Below, piece after piece: positions 7,741 to 16,379 of a DNA stretch of 41,397 nt. The notes beneath the pieces are model-generated. The model saw only the letters and a program-made list of their open reading frames with translations, did no database searches and was not told the DNA's origin. Numbering within the stretch: the stretch's first letter is position 1; every line of letters begins with the position of its first letter. The position numbers and the translations under genes are program-made. The stretch is from Acidobacteriota bacterium (GTDB lineage Bacteria; Acidobacteriota; Vicinamibacteria; Vicinamibacterales; UBA2999): contig CANIBQ010000043.1 in the NCBI GenBank assembly GCA_947465645.1, forward strand, positions 1 to 41,397, written 5' to 3'.

Positions 7741-8013
7741 CTATGTGATGGAAAAATCCTTGTACGCGCCCGCGGCGTCCTGGTCGTCCACGGTCACCGT
7801 CTTGACGCGGGCGCCGCCCGGTCCCTGGCTCAGCGCCCGCTCGAGCCGCGTGACGGCTTCTGCCTCGCCTTCCACAAACGCCTCGACACGGCCGTCGGGC
7901 AGGTTGCGCACCCATCCCGTGAGGCCTTCGCGCCGCGCGGCGTCCTTCGTGAACCACCGGAAGCCCACGCCCTGGACGTGCCCGCTGATGACCATCCGCC
8001 GTGCGACCCGCAT
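7741..8013 (-). CDS. acyP: Acylphosphatase
   Basis: A 90-residue acylphosphatase, hydrolysing carboxyl-phosphate bonds. The catalytic loop [16 protein letters not shown] holds the phosphate-binding Arg, and [18 protein letters not shown] carries the catalytic Asn and the next strand. It sits between ppc and apt in a minus-strand run. The start could be ATG at 8013 or an internal ATG at 7995, which would fit the usual short leader before the ISGHVQG strand. A perfect TATAAT reads on this strand at 8033-8028, so a separate promoter inside the ppc-acyP gap is plausible. Confidence 0.93.
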   Translation of the reverse strand: MRVARRMVISGHVQGVGFRWFTKDAARREGLTGWVRNLPDGRVEAFVEGEAEAVTRLERALSQGPGGARVKTVTVDDQDAAGAYKDFSIT

Positions 8014-8022
8014 GCGAGGAAG

Positions 8023-8040
8023 GTCCGATTATAGTCGGAC
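8023..8040 (-). promoter_or_regulatory. TATAAT box inside a GTCCGA/TCGGAC hairpin upstream of acyP
   Basis: The near-perfect palindrome GTCCGATTATAGTCGGAC lies just past the ppc stop. On the minus strand it contains TATAAT, a consensus -10 hexamer, 14 bases before the acyP ATG. The same sequence could act as an end-of-ppc hairpin and as a promoter for acyP-apt. Confidence 0.4.
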
Positions 8041-8042
8041 CC

Positions 8043-10694
8043 CTATCCCGTGTTCCTCATGCCGGCCGCGATGCCGTTGACCGTGACCATGAATGCGTGG
8101 CGGAGGCGGGGGTCGGTGTCGCCCTGCCTCAGGCGGCGGACGACTTCGACCTGCACGAGGTTGATCGGATCGACGTAGGGATTTCGCACGCTGATCGATC
8201 GGCGCAGCACCGGATTCTCCTCGAGCAGCTCACGGTGACCGGTGACGCCGAGCAGCGCGTTGACGGCTCGCGTGAGGCGTCCGCGAAGCTCGGCGCCGAG
8301 TGGACGCAGGTCCGACGGCACGAGCTGGCGATCGTATTCGGCGGCGATGCGCGCGTCGGCCTTGGCCAGCACCATCTCGATCAGGTCCACGACCGACCGG
8401 AAGTGCGGCCATTCGCGGTACATCTGACGCAGGCGATCGCGCTCGCCTCGCTCGAACGCGCCTTCGAAGGCATCCTCCACGCCCAGCCACGAGCCGATGA
8501 GCAGCCGCGTCTGGGTCCACGCGAACTGCCACGGGATCGCGCGCAGCCCGGCGAGTCCCTGCGCCGCCGTCCGCCGCGCGGGCCGGCTGCCGATGTTGAG
8601 CTCTTCGAGCTCCGCGAGCGGCGTGGACGCGAGGAAATACGGGACGAACGAGGGATGCTCGTAGACGTAGCCGCGATACAGCCGCGAGGCGTCTTCCGAG
8701 AGCCGCTCCATGCACTCGCGCCATTCGGCCTTCGGCGCCGCCGCCGGCACGAGCCACGACTCGAGCGTGCCGCTCGTGTAGACCTCCAGCGTCCGCAGCG
8801 CGATGTCGGGCAGGCCGAAGAGCGCCTGGATCATCTCGCCCTGCTCGGTCACCCGCAACTCGCCGCTGAGCGATCCGGGCGGCTGCGACTGGAGCGCGAG
8901 GTAGGTCGGCCCGCCCCCGCGGCCGACGCTGCCCCCGCGCCCGTGAAACAGCGTGACGCGAACCTGGTGGCGCTGGCAGGCCTCGACGATGCCTTCCTGC
9001 GCCTTGTAGAGCTCCCAGCCGGCGCTCAGGCGTCCGACGTCCTTGGCCGAATCCGAGTAGCCCACCATCACTTCCTGGCGGCCGCTGATCCGGTTTCGAT
9101 ACTGGTCGATCGAGAGCAGTCGGTCGATGACGTCAGGTGCGCGCCGAAGGTCGTCGGCGGTTTCAAAGAGCGGCACGACCCTGAGCGGCGACGGCACCAG
9201 GGCTTCCTTCTGCAGCAGCACGACCGCCAGGACGTCGGACACCTGCTGCGCCATCGTGATCACGTACGCGCCGAGCGATTCGGGATGGATGCGGGCGATC
9301 GCGCGGAAGGTGTCGAGTACGTCGCGCACGTCCGGCGTCGCCTCGAGCCCCGCGGGGACGAGCGGCCTCGGGTTGTCGAGCTCGCGAACGAGAAACTCGA
9401 CACGCTGTTCTTCGGGCCACTCGGCGTATGACCCGATACCAAGCGCCCGCGTGATCGCATCGAGGGCGCCGGCGTGGCGCTTCGCCTCCTGCCGGACGTC
9501 GAGCCGCGCCAAAACGATGCCGAAGGCCGCCACGCGGCGGAGGATGTCGGCGAGGCGGCCTGCGGCGATGAGCGCGTCGCCGGTCGCGACGAGCGACTCG
9601 TGGCACAGCCTGAGCGGCTGCGCGAGCGATTCGCAGTCGAGGTACACCTCCTCCGGCGGAGGCTCGTCGGCGGCGGTATCCAGCGAGGCTTCCGCCCACG
9701 CGCGCGTGGCCACCAGCCGCGCTCGCACCTCGCGCAGCAGCGCCCGGTACGGCTCTGGGGCGTCGCCCACGCGCGCGCGAAGCTCCGGGGTGGCGCGGGT
9801 CATCGACAGCTCCTGGCGCAGCGCCTCGACCTCGCGCAGATAGAGCTGCGCGGCCACCCAGCGCATGATCATGCACGTCTGCCGGGTGATCTCGGGCGTG
9901 ACGTTCGGGTTGCCGTCCCGGTCGCCACCCATCCACGAGCCGAAGCGGACCGGCCCGGTCTCGAGCCCGAGGGCACGGCCGGTCGCGGCCTGCAGCGCGC
10001 GATCGACGCCGCGGACGTAACGCGGCAGCGCGTCCCACAGGCTCTGCTCGAACACCACCAGGCCGCTGCGTACTTCGTCGAGCGGCGTCGGCCGCTGGTG
10101 GCGCACCTCGTCGGTCTCCCACGCCGCCAGGATCTCGGCGCGCAGCGCATCCACCGCTTCTTCGCGCTCCGGACGCGTGAGGTCGGGTCGCTCACGCTGC
10201 GCGAGCAGCGCGGCGATGCGGTTGTACTTGTGGATCAGGGTGCGTCGTGACACTTCGGTGGGGTGCGCGGTGAGCACGAGCTCGATGCGAAGCGCGCGCA
10301 CGGCGTCATGCAGCCGGTCGGGAGCCACCCCTCCGGCCACCAGGCGCGCGAACGTTTCTTCGCAGGAGCCTCGCTGCGGCGCCGCGTTCGGCTCGCACAG
10401 GTACGCGCGCCGCCGCCGGGTACGGTGGTGCTGCTCGGCGACGTTGGCGAGGTTCAGAAAGTGCGCGAACGCGCGCGCCAGCGGCAGCGCCGAGTTGACC
10501 GGCAGCAGCGCCAGCACGAGCGCTAATTGTCGGAAGTCGCGATCGTCGCCCCGCCGCGCCTCGCGCGCCAGTGTCCGCACGCGCTCGACGATCTCGAAGA
10601 GCCCCGCCTCGCCCCGCAGTTGAAGCGTGTCTCCCAGCAACTCCCCCAGCAACCGGACATCGTCTCGGAGCGGCTTGTGGGGGTCGGGTTCCAT
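8043..10694 (-). CDS. ppc: Phosphoenolpyruvate carboxylase
   Basis: An 883-residue PEP carboxylase that fixes bicarbonate onto PEP to make oxaloacetate, an anaplerotic reaction. Family signatures are [15 protein letters not shown] (about residues 136-150, with the catalytic His), the glycine-rich [33 protein letters not shown]-like [27 protein letters not shown], and the C-terminal [14 protein letters not shown]...[13 protein letters not shown] that ends at the typical final NTG. Length agrees with bacterial enzymes. The gene starts at ATG 10694 and is followed by acyP after 29 bases. A GTCCGA/TCGGAC hairpin lies just past the stop. Confidence 0.97.
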   Translation of the reverse strand: MEPDPHKPLRDDVRLLGELLGDTLQLRGEAGLFEIVERVRTLAREARRGDDRDFRQLALVLALLPVNSALPLARAFAHFLNLANVAEQHHRTRRRRAYLCEPNAAPQRGSCEETFARLVAGGVAPDRLHDAVRALRIELVLTAHPTEVSRRTLIHKYNRIAALLAQRERPDLTRPEREEAVDALRAEILAAWETDEVRHQRPTPLDEVRSGLVVFEQSLWDALPRYVRGVDRALQAATGRALGLETGPVRFGSWMGGDRDGNPNVTPEITRQTCMIMRWVAAQLYLREVEALRQELSMTRATPELRARVGDAPEPYRALLREVRARLVATRAWAEASLDTAADEPPPEEVYLDCESLAQPLRLCHESLVATGDALIAAGRLADILRRVAAFGIVLARLDVRQEAKRHAGALDAITRALGIGSYAEWPEEQRVEFLVRELDNPRPLVPAGLEATPDVRDVLDTFRAIARIHPESLGAYVITMAQQVSDVLAVVLLQKEALVPSPLRVVPLFETADDLRRAPDVIDRLLSIDQYRNRISGRQEVMVGYSDSAKDVGRLSAGWELYKAQEGIVEACQRHQVRVTLFHGRGGSVGRGGGPTYLALQSQPPGSLSGELRVTEQGEMIQALFGLPDIALRTLEVYTSGTLESWLVPAAAPKAEWRECMERLSEDASRLYRGYVYEHPSFVPYFLASTPLAELEELNIGSRPARRTAAQGLAGLRAIPWQFAWTQTRLLIGSWLGVEDAFEGAFERGERDRLRQMYREWPHFRSVVDLIEMVLAKADARIAAEYDRQLVPSDLRPLGAELRGRLTRAVNALLGVTGHRELLEENPVLRRSISVRNPYVDPINLVQVEVVRRLRQGDTDPRLRHAFMVTVNGIAAGMRNTG

Positions 10695-10724
10695 TCCTCG
10701 GATCGTACCCGTAAAGGTCGGGCG

Positions 10725-10748
10725 CGGCGGGTCCTTTCGGACCCGCCG
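10725..10748. terminator. 10-pair hairpin with TTTC loop between ppc and the EF-hand gene
   Basis: CGGCGGGTCC, loop TTTC, GGACCCGCCG is a perfect 10-pair stem. It lies just past the stop of the EF-hand protein gene. There is no T-tract, so it may be a non-classic terminator or a relative of palindromic family B. Confidence 0.5.
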
Positions 10749-10758
10749 GCGATGACCG

Positions 10759-11985
10759 TCAGCGTACGGTGACGTTCACTCGATACTCACCGGTGTTGTC
10801 GATCATGTAGTCATCGTTCACGCTGAAATAGAGACGTCCGCTCGTCTGGGCGCGCATCGAGCCGCGCGCGCCGAGGAATACGGCGGGTCCGTTGCCGACA
10901 CGGGCGATCAGGCCGCCCGCGGGGCCCTCTCTCACGGGTGCGTCGTTCGCGCGACGGCCCGTTCGCGAGCCCGCCGGCGTCGCCGTATCGTTGCCGCCAG
11001 CGCTCAGCTGCACCGTGCCCTGGGCATCAACCGCGATGGTCTGTCCTGCCTGCACGTCGATCCCGGTGTCGGTCCATTGCTGGTCGGCATCGACATAGAC
11101 GAGATTGGCGGCTCCGGTCGTGGCCACGGGGCCCGCGTCGGTGCCTGCCAGTTCTTCGCGGCTGAGATAGTTGTCGCGATTCCGGTCAAGTCGATTGAAG
11201 GTCGCGTCGGTGGACGTCCACTCGCGCAACTCGATACGGCCGTTTCGGTTGCTGTCGAGGTACTCGAACCGATCCTGTCGATCGAAGTTCGGGTCGGCGG
11301 CCGTTCGCCGCGGCGGGATGGCTGCCGGCTGGACTTCGTCGCCAGACAGCACGCCGTCGCCATTCCAGTCGCGCATGCGGAACCCTTCACGGTTGCCGCG
11401 CCATTCGTCCTGGGTGACGCTTCCGTCGTTGTTGCGGTCCATGTTGCGGAACCGCCCGTTGTTGCGCGCGACGCCGGCGGCCGTTGCCGGGGTGTTGTTG
11501 TCAACGGAACGGTTGCCCGGGGCGCAGAACGACACGCCGCCGGATCCGGGAACGCCCCAGTCACCGTACTGCTGGGTGTACTCCGCGGAATTGACGATCG
11601 TGTCGATCACCGAACCGATCCCGTTGTTGGCGACTGCACGGGCATTGGCCCGCGCGCCTTCGGCGTCAGGCTGCCGGCCGAGGATGTGCCGATAGAGCCT
11701 GTTCACCGAACGGATGTACGGCGTCTCTTCGCCGTTCTCCTGCCTGATGAACCGCTGGTTGTGCTCCGGCGACTTGGCCACTTCGCGCACCAGATCGCGC
11801 ACCGTCATCTGGCCGTTTGAAAGCTGCGTCTGCCAATGTTGACTTCCGGCGTCGGCTCCACGCTCGAGCATGTGCCGATAGACCTCATCGACCACCCGTC
11901 GGGCGTCGGTGCTGCACGGCTGCTGGGCTGAAGCAACCGTCGAGACGAATGTGAGTGCGAGAGCGAAACCTGTTGTACGCCACAT
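10759..11985 (-). CDS. Secreted EF-hand calcium-binding protein with DUF4214-like N-terminus
   Basis: A 408-residue exported protein. The signal peptide is MWRTTGFALALTFVSTVASA. Residues about 25-140 hold two helical repeats of the DUF4214 type (VDEVYRHMLERGADAGSQHW and VNRLYRHILGRQPDAEGARA). Four EF-hand loops follow: DRNNDGSVTQDEW, DWNGDGVLSGDEV, DSNRNGRIELREW and DRNRDNYLSREEL. The C-terminal 110 residues resemble the LecA/PA-IL-like galactose-binding fold (WTDTGIDVQAGQTIAVDAQGTV and GRLYFSVNDDYMIDNTGEYRVNV). The role is probably calcium-dependent binding at the cell surface or in the matrix. The exact ligand is unknown. The start at 11985 has an AGGAGGA ribosome-binding site. The gene is divergent from the GGDEF gene. 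Confidence 0.82.
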   Translation of the reverse strand: MWRTTGFALALTFVSTVASAQQPCSTDARRVVDEVYRHMLERGADAGSQHWQTQLSNGQMTVRDLVREVAKSPEHNQRFIRQENGEETPYIRSVNRLYRHILGRQPDAEGARANARAVANNGIGSVIDTIVNSAEYTQQYGDWGVPGSGGVSFCAPGNRSVDNNTPATAAGVARNNGRFRNMDRNNDGSVTQDEWRGNREGFRMRDWNGDGVLSGDEVQPAAIPPRRTAADPNFDRQDRFEYLDSNRNGRIELREWTSTDATFNRLDRNRDNYLSREELAGTDAGPVATTGAANLVYVDADQQWTDTGIDVQAGQTIAVDAQGTVQLSAGGNDTATPAGSRTGRRANDAPVREGPAGGLIARVGNGPAVFLGARGSMRAQTSGRLYFSVNDDYMIDNTGEYRVNVTVR

Positions 11986-12080
11986 GTCGAAATCCTCCTG
12001 CTCATCACGGAGAACGCACGATTTGTGCCGGTAATTAAAGAAGAGCTCTCCCGCGTCGATTAGCTCCTGGTCGCCGCTAT

Positions 12081-13157
12081 ATGCAGAACAAAATGGTAGA
12101 ACTCGGGTTGCGAGACATCAGGAGCGCCTCACATGTGGCCAATATGGCTACATTCCGCGCGCTCCTCTGCGAGGTGCTCGACTTCTTCGATGAGGTGCTC
12201 TCATCGCAGGACGAGGGGCTCGACGGCGCGAACCTCGTCGAGAAGGTCGCACACTTCCGAGGACTCCTGGCCGCCGCCATGGACCAGGCGCATGTCGCGG
12301 CGATCGCGGCCCCGCTCCTTGCCGTCTGCCAGGAAACCTTCGACCGCCTCAAGCGCCAGCGCGAAGACACCCGCGAGGAGCTTGCCGGCCTCATCGTGCA
12401 CGTGCGCGATGCCGTGACGGTGCTCGTCGGCGAAGGCACCGCCTTCAGCGAGGAGCTCAGCGACTCAGCCGAGCGGTTCGAGTCGCTGAAGCGCATTCCC
12501 AATCTCCAGGAGCTCAAGGCGGGCCTGGCCCGCGAGGTGCGATCGCTCAAGCAGGTCGCGCGCGAACGGGAGCACCGCTGGCAGAGTACCGTCACCACGT
12601 TCGAAGCCAAGGTGGCGAAGCTCGAGGCCCAGTTGCGCGCCAGCCAGGAAGAAGCCTCGGTTGACGCGCTCACGGGGGTCGCCAACCGGCGGTCGTTCGA
12701 TCGCGTGCTCCGGGCGGCCATGGAAGGCCGCGGCCGGCGCTTCATCCTCGCCGTGCTCGACGTGGACGACTTCAAGCGCATCAACGACACCTTCGGTCAC
12801 GCGGCGGGTGACGAAGTGCTCAAGATGGTCGCCGAGACGCTCACCGGCGCCGTGCGGGGCGACGACGTGGTGGCGCGAATCGGGGGCGACGAGTTCGCGC
12901 TCGTGGCGCACGGGCTGTCGCTGGCGCAGGCCGACCGCCGCATGCGCACGATGATGGCCGTGCTCGGCGACGCGAAGGTCGGCTTGAGCGGCAGCAAGGT
13001 GACGGTGAGCTGCGGCATCGCGGAGTTCTCCGCCGGCGACACCGCGCACAGCCTCATGCATCGGGCTGACGAAGCGGTCTACGAGGCCAAACGCGCGGGC
13101 AAGCACCACATCGTCACGAAGGCGACGCCGTACATCCGCGACCTCAAGGCCAGCTAG
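12081..13157 (+). CDS. Diguanylate cyclase (GGDEF domain)
   Basis: A 358-residue soluble protein. The N-terminal 185 residues are helical (a possible sensor or dimerisation region ending in a coiled coil, REREHRWQSTVTTFEAKVAKLEAQLRASQEEA). The C-terminal GGDEF domain starts at DALTGVANRRSFDRVL. The active site is intact: GGDEF at residues 268-272, with the metal-binding DVDDFKRINDTFGHAAGD before it. It should make cyclic di-GMP from two GTP. An inhibitory RxxD site is not obvious. It has no membrane segment, so the input must be cytoplasmic. Given motAB and other surface genes in the window, c-di-GMP control of motility or matrix is a reasonable inference. No clear ribosome-binding site is seen at the start. 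Confidence 0.92.
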   Translation: MQNKMVELGLRDIRSASHVANMATFRALLCEVLDFFDEVLSSQDEGLDGANLVEKVAHFRGLLAAAMDQAHVAAIAAPLLAVCQETFDRLKRQREDTREELAGLIVHVRDAVTVLVGEGTAFSEELSDSAERFESLKRIPNLQELKAGLAREVRSLKQVAREREHRWQSTVTTFEAKVAKLEAQLRASQEEASVDALTGVANRRSFDRVLRAAMEGRGRRFILAVLDVDDFKRINDTFGHAAGDEVLKMVAETLTGAVRGDDVVARIGGDEFALVAHGLSLAQADRRMRTMMAVLGDAKVGLSGSKVTVSCGIAEFSAGDTAHSLMHRADEAVYEAKRAGKHHIVTKATPYIRDLKAS

Positions 13158-13160
13158 GCG

Positions 13161-13190
13161 CACGCAGTGTCCGGCTTGAGCCGGACCGTG
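13161..13190 (-). repeat. Palindromic element family A, copy 2
   Basis: A reverse-orientation copy with stem GTCCGGC/GCCGGAC and loop TCAA (TGAA in other copies). It lies 4 bases past the GGDEF stop. It also contains TTGAGC, the possible -35 of the next gene. Confidence 0.75.
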
Positions 13191-13203
13191 ATTCGAATAG
13201 AAT
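13176..13203 (+). promoter_or_regulatory. Promoter of the bacilliredoxin gene, leaderless
   Basis: TTGAGC (13176-13181), a 16-base spacer and TAGAAT (13198-13203) are followed by only 6 bases before ATG 13210. No ribosome-binding site is present. The -35 lies inside the family A palindrome. Confidence 0.5.
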
Positions 13204-13209
13204 CACGTC

Positions 13210-13644
13210 ATGACGTATCCAGAACAATTCGTGGCCCCCTTTCGTGCCGAGTTGACGCAGCTTGGTGTCGAGGAGCTACGTACCGCGGCCGACGTCGATG
13301 CGGCTGTGGAGACCACCTCCGGCACGCTGATGATCGTCGTGAACTCGATCTGCGGCTGCGCGGCCGGCAAGGCGCGGCCAGGAGTGGCGCTGGCGCTCAG
13401 GAACGCCGTGAAGCCCGACCGTGTGGCCACCGTCTTTGCCGGCGCCGACATCGAAGCCACCGAGCGCGCCCGCGGTTATTTCACCGGCTACCAGCCCTCG
13501 TCCCCCTCGATTGGACTGCTGCGCGACGGCCAGCTCGTGTGGATGCTCGAACGCCGCCAGATCGAGAACCAGGGGCCTGAGCAGATCGCGTCCACGCTGA
13601 AGACCGCCTTCGAGCAGTTCTGCCGTAAGCCCGTCACGCACTAA
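13210..13644 (+). CDS. BrxA/BrxB (YphP/YqiW) family bacilliredoxin-like protein
   Basis: A 144-residue thioredoxin-fold protein. The signature NSICGCAAGKARPGV with C48-G-C50 is the CGC active site of the YphP/YqiW family. In Firmicutes these proteins remove bacillithiol from S-bacillithiolated proteins. Other bacteria without bacillithiol also have homologues, so the thiol partner here is not known. RGYFTGYQPSSPSIGLLRDG is the conserved central segment. The N-terminal MTYPEQFVAPFRAELTQLGVEEL is also typical. A -10 TAGAAT lies 6 bases before the ATG, suggesting a leaderless transcript. Confidence 0.9.
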   Translation: MTYPEQFVAPFRAELTQLGVEELRTAADVDAAVETTSGTLMIVVNSICGCAAGKARPGVALALRNAVKPDRVATVFAGADIEATERARGYFTGYQPSSPSIGLLRDGQLVWMLERRQIENQGPEQIASTLKTAFEQFCRKPVTH

Positions 13645-13652
13645 ATCCTCCG

Positions 13653-13974
13653 CATTTTCCGCCGCTCAGCTTCGCTCGACGCTCGTGGCGGCGGGATTCT
13701 CCGTGGTCGCGGTCGAAGACGGTGTCGATGCCCTGCGGTACGTCGAAGGCCACACGCCCAGCCTCGTCGTCCTCGACCTCGGTCTTCCGCGCCTTGGCGG
13801 AGAGGACGTGCGGCGCGAGCTCGCCTCCCGCCCAGGCATCCGCGACATCCCCATCGTCGTCGTCACCGGTTCCGACACGCAGCGTCTGCGCAAGACAGCC
13901 AGGCGGGATGCCTGTTTCGCAAGTCGGACGATCTCGATCCGCTCGCCGATCACCTCGATCGGGTGATTCATTGA
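13653..13974 (+). pseudogene. Degenerate response-regulator receiver domain
   Basis: Translation from about 13653 gives VAAGFSVVAVEDGVDALRY...PSLVVLDLGLPRLGGEDVRRELASRPGIRDIPIVVVTG, which is the middle of a CheY-like receiver with the phospho-accepting Asp in VVLDLGLP. The first strand with the acidic pair is missing. Near 13895-13905 the frame breaks: the correct C-terminus (CLFRKSDDLDPLADHLDRVIH, stop at 13972) continues in another frame. It is therefore a truncated, frameshifted remnant. A GTG at 13685 could start a short frame, but it would not make an intact domain. Confidence 0.7.
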
Positions 13975-14050
13975 CGAACGGCGTCGCTGTTCACTTTTGC
14001 ACCGCCTCATCCATGCCGCTCTTCCTATAATGGCTGTATGAGGATTCAGC

Positions 14051-14144
14051 GGTGCGATGATGCGATGGTGCGACGGTGCGACGGCGCACCGGCCCAGCAC
14101 GTTGAACCGTCCGTCGCACCGTCGCACCATCGCACCGTCGCACC
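14051..14144. repeat. 34-base inverted repeat of GGTGCGA units upstream of the glucan synthase
   Basis: The left arm at 14051-14084 and right arm at 14111-14144 match at 32 of 34 positions as inverted copies, separated by 26 bases. Each arm is made of GGTGCGA/GGTGCGAC units repeated about every 8 bases. The structure ends 9 bases before the glucan synthase start, so any transcript from upstream would fold a long hairpin right before the start codon. No ribosome-binding site is visible between. Confidence 0.85.
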
Positions 14145-14153
14145 TCCAGTAAC

Positions 14154-16379
14154 GTGATGTCGGTTTCGTCAGTTCTCGACCCGGAGATCGATCCGTCCCC
14201 TCCACCGCTTTTCAGCCCGGAACAACTGGAGTCGCACGCGCTGGCGCTGGCGGCCCAGCAGACGCTGGCCGCCGACCCGCGCCGCGCGCGCCCGCTGCTG
14301 CCGCGGCTCGATGAGGGCGCCGCCCGGCTCGAGGAGGCCTACCAATATCTCTCGATCATCGCGCGCAGCGATCCGCAGCCGGTGGCGTCGGAAGACTGGC
14401 TCCGCGACAACTACCACGTTGTCCAGGATCAGGTCCGCGAGGTGCGGCAGGACCTGCCGCGCCAGTTCTACCTCGAGCTCCCGAAGCTGGCTCAGGGGCC
14501 GCACGAGGGATATCCGCGCGTCTACGTGATCGCGCGCGAGCTGATCGCGCATACGGCCGGACGCTTCGACATCGAGACGCTGGTCGACTTCGTGACCGCC
14601 TACCAGCGTGTCGCTCCCCTGTCGATTGGCGAGACGTGGGCGATCCCGATCATGCTGCGGCTCGGGCTGGTCGAGGAGCTGCGCCGCCTGGTGGACGGGG
14701 TCGTGGCGGCGCGACGCAGCCGCGAGCAGGCGCGCAAGTGGGAGACGGCGCTCACCGCGGGCGGCTCCTCGCGCGGACGGGACCTCGATCGCCTGCTGCA
14801 GGCCGAGGTCGAGGCCAGCGGCCGTCTCTCGGCGGCGTTCGTCGTGGAGCTGCTGCAGTGGCTCCGCGACCAGCCGGCATCGGCCGGCCCTGCCTGGCAG
14901 GCGCTGCAGCGCGCGCTCGGGGCGCAGAACGACTCGCCCGAAGAGCTCCTCCGCCTCGAGCACCAGCGCGAGGCGACCGACCAGTTGACGATCGGCAACG
15001 TGATCACGAGCATGCGGCTGCTCTCGGCGATCGAATGGCCGGTGTTCTTCGATCGCGTCAGCATGGTCGAGCAGATCCTCAAGAACGATCCGGCCGGCGC
15101 CTACGCGACGATGGACTTCCCGACCCGCGACCGCTACCGGCACTCGGTCGAACAGTTGGCGCGCGGCTCGACGGCGAAGGCCAGCGAGCTGGTCGTGGCG
15201 GAGCAGGCGGTCGCGCTCTCGCGCACCGCCCAGGAACGCGATCCCGCCAACGATCGCCGCCACCACGTCGGCTATTACCTGATCTCGCGCGGCCGCTTCG
15301 AGCTCGAGCAGGCGGTCGGGTACCCGCCCCGCGCGCGTGAACGCCTGGCCCGCTTCTTCTTCGACTATCCGGTGCTGGGCTACCCGGGCACGATTGCCCT
15401 GCTGATTGCGCTCGGCGTCGGCGGCCTCATGGCCTACGGCCAGCGGCGGGAAGCGGGGCCCGGCGGCCTGTGGCTGATCGCGCTCCTGACGCTCATCCCG
15501 GTGAGCGAGCTGGCGATTGCGCTGCTCAATTCCCTGCTGACGTCGGCGATCCGGCCGCGGCAGCTTCCGAAACTGGCGCTGAAGGACGGCATCCCGGCGC
15601 GGGATCGCACCATCGTCGCGGTGCCGTCGATCGTCGACTCCGAGGCGCGCATCCAGACGCTCTTCCACGACCTGGAGGTGCGCTTCCTCGCCAATCGCGA
15701 TCCGAACCTGCACTTCGCGCTGCTCAGCGACTTTGCGGACGCGGCGACGCAGAGGATGCCGGACGACGACCGGTTGGTGGCGTTGGCGGAAGGGCACGTG
15801 CAGTCGCTCAACCAGCGGCATGGCGCCGATCGCTTCTTCGTGCTTCACCGCGAGCGGCGGTGGAATGCGGCGCAGAACCGCTGGATGGGATGGGAGCGCA
15901 AGCGCGGCAAGCTTCACGAGTTCAACCGGCTGCTCCGGGGCGCCACCGACACCAGCTTCGTCGTGATCCCGGCGAACCGGGCGCTCCTCGAGTCGGTCAA
16001 GTACGTGATCACGCTCGACTCCGACACGCACCTGCCGATGGAGGCCGCCTGCCGCCTGGTGGGCACGTTGTCGCATCCGCTCAACCGTCCGCGGTTCGAC
16101 GCACGCCTTCAGCGGGTCACCGAAGGCTACGGCGTGCTGCAGCCGCGCGTGCAGGTGAGCATCGAGAGCTCGGCGCGCACGATGTTTGCCCAGGTATTCT
16201 CGGGCCATGTCGGCCTCGACCCGTACACCACCGCGGTGTCCGACGTGTACCAGGACCTCTTTCACGAAGGCAGCTACGTCGGCAAGGGAATCTACGACGT
16301 GGACGCGTTCGAGGGGGCGCTCGTCGGGCGCGTGCCCGAGAACATGCTCCTCAGCCACGACCTCTTCGAGGGCCTCTAA
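14154..16379 (+). CDS. ndvB: Cyclic beta-1,2-glucan synthase, N-terminal part (ended by in-frame TAA)
   Basis: The 741 residues of the first part start at GTG 14154 or, more likely, ATG 14157. The cyclic glucan synthase N-terminal domain (residues 70-320, LRDNYHVVQDQVREVRQDLPRQFYLELPKL) is followed by membrane segments (about 405-460) and the first half of the glycosyltransferase domain, with D622-S-D624 in ITLDSDTHLPM and the acidic base motif LLSHDLFEGL. The frame then meets TAA at 16377-16379. The same frame continues without any shift and supplies the missing QxxRW motif at residues 768-771. The family makes cyclic beta-1,2-glucans from UDP-glucose in the inner membrane. Alone, this part lacks QxxRW and should be inactive. 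The family normally has a single polypeptide of about 2,800-2,900 residues. Confidence 0.9.
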   Translation: MMSVSSVLDPEIDPSPPPLFSPEQLESHALALAAQQTLAADPRRARPLLPRLDEGAARLEEAYQYLSIIARSDPQPVASEDWLRDNYHVVQDQVREVRQDLPRQFYLELPKLAQGPHEGYPRVYVIARELIAHTAGRFDIETLVDFVTAYQRVAPLSIGETWAIPIMLRLGLVEELRRLVDGVVAARRSREQARKWETALTAGGSSRGRDLDRLLQAEVEASGRLSAAFVVELLQWLRDQPASAGPAWQALQRALGAQNDSPEELLRLEHQREATDQLTIGNVITSMRLLSAIEWPVFFDRVSMVEQILKNDPAGAYATMDFPTRDRYRHSVEQLARGSTAKASELVVAEQAVALSRTAQERDPANDRRHHVGYYLISRGRFELEQAVGYPPRARERLARFFFDYPVLGYPGTIALLIALGVGGLMAYGQRREAGPGGLWLIALLTLIPVSELAIALLNSLLTSAIRPRQLPKLALKDGIPARDRTIVAVPSIVDSEARIQTLFHDLEVRFLANRDPNLHFALLSDFADAATQRMPDDDRLVALAEGHVQSLNQRHGADRFFVLHRERRWNAAQNRWMGWERKRGKLHEFNRLLRGATDTSFVVIPANRALLESVKYVITLDSDTHLPMEAACRLVGTLSHPLNRPRFDARLQRVTEGYGVLQPRVQVSIESSARTMFAQVFSGHVGLDPYTTAVSDVYQDLFHEGSYVGKGIYDVDAFEGALVGRVPENMLLSHDLFEGL

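Noticed and set aside
14051..14144. Possible CRISPR array from GGTGCGA repeats
   Set aside because: Units are 7-8 bases, have no spacers and are arranged as an inverted pair, so this is not a CRISPR.
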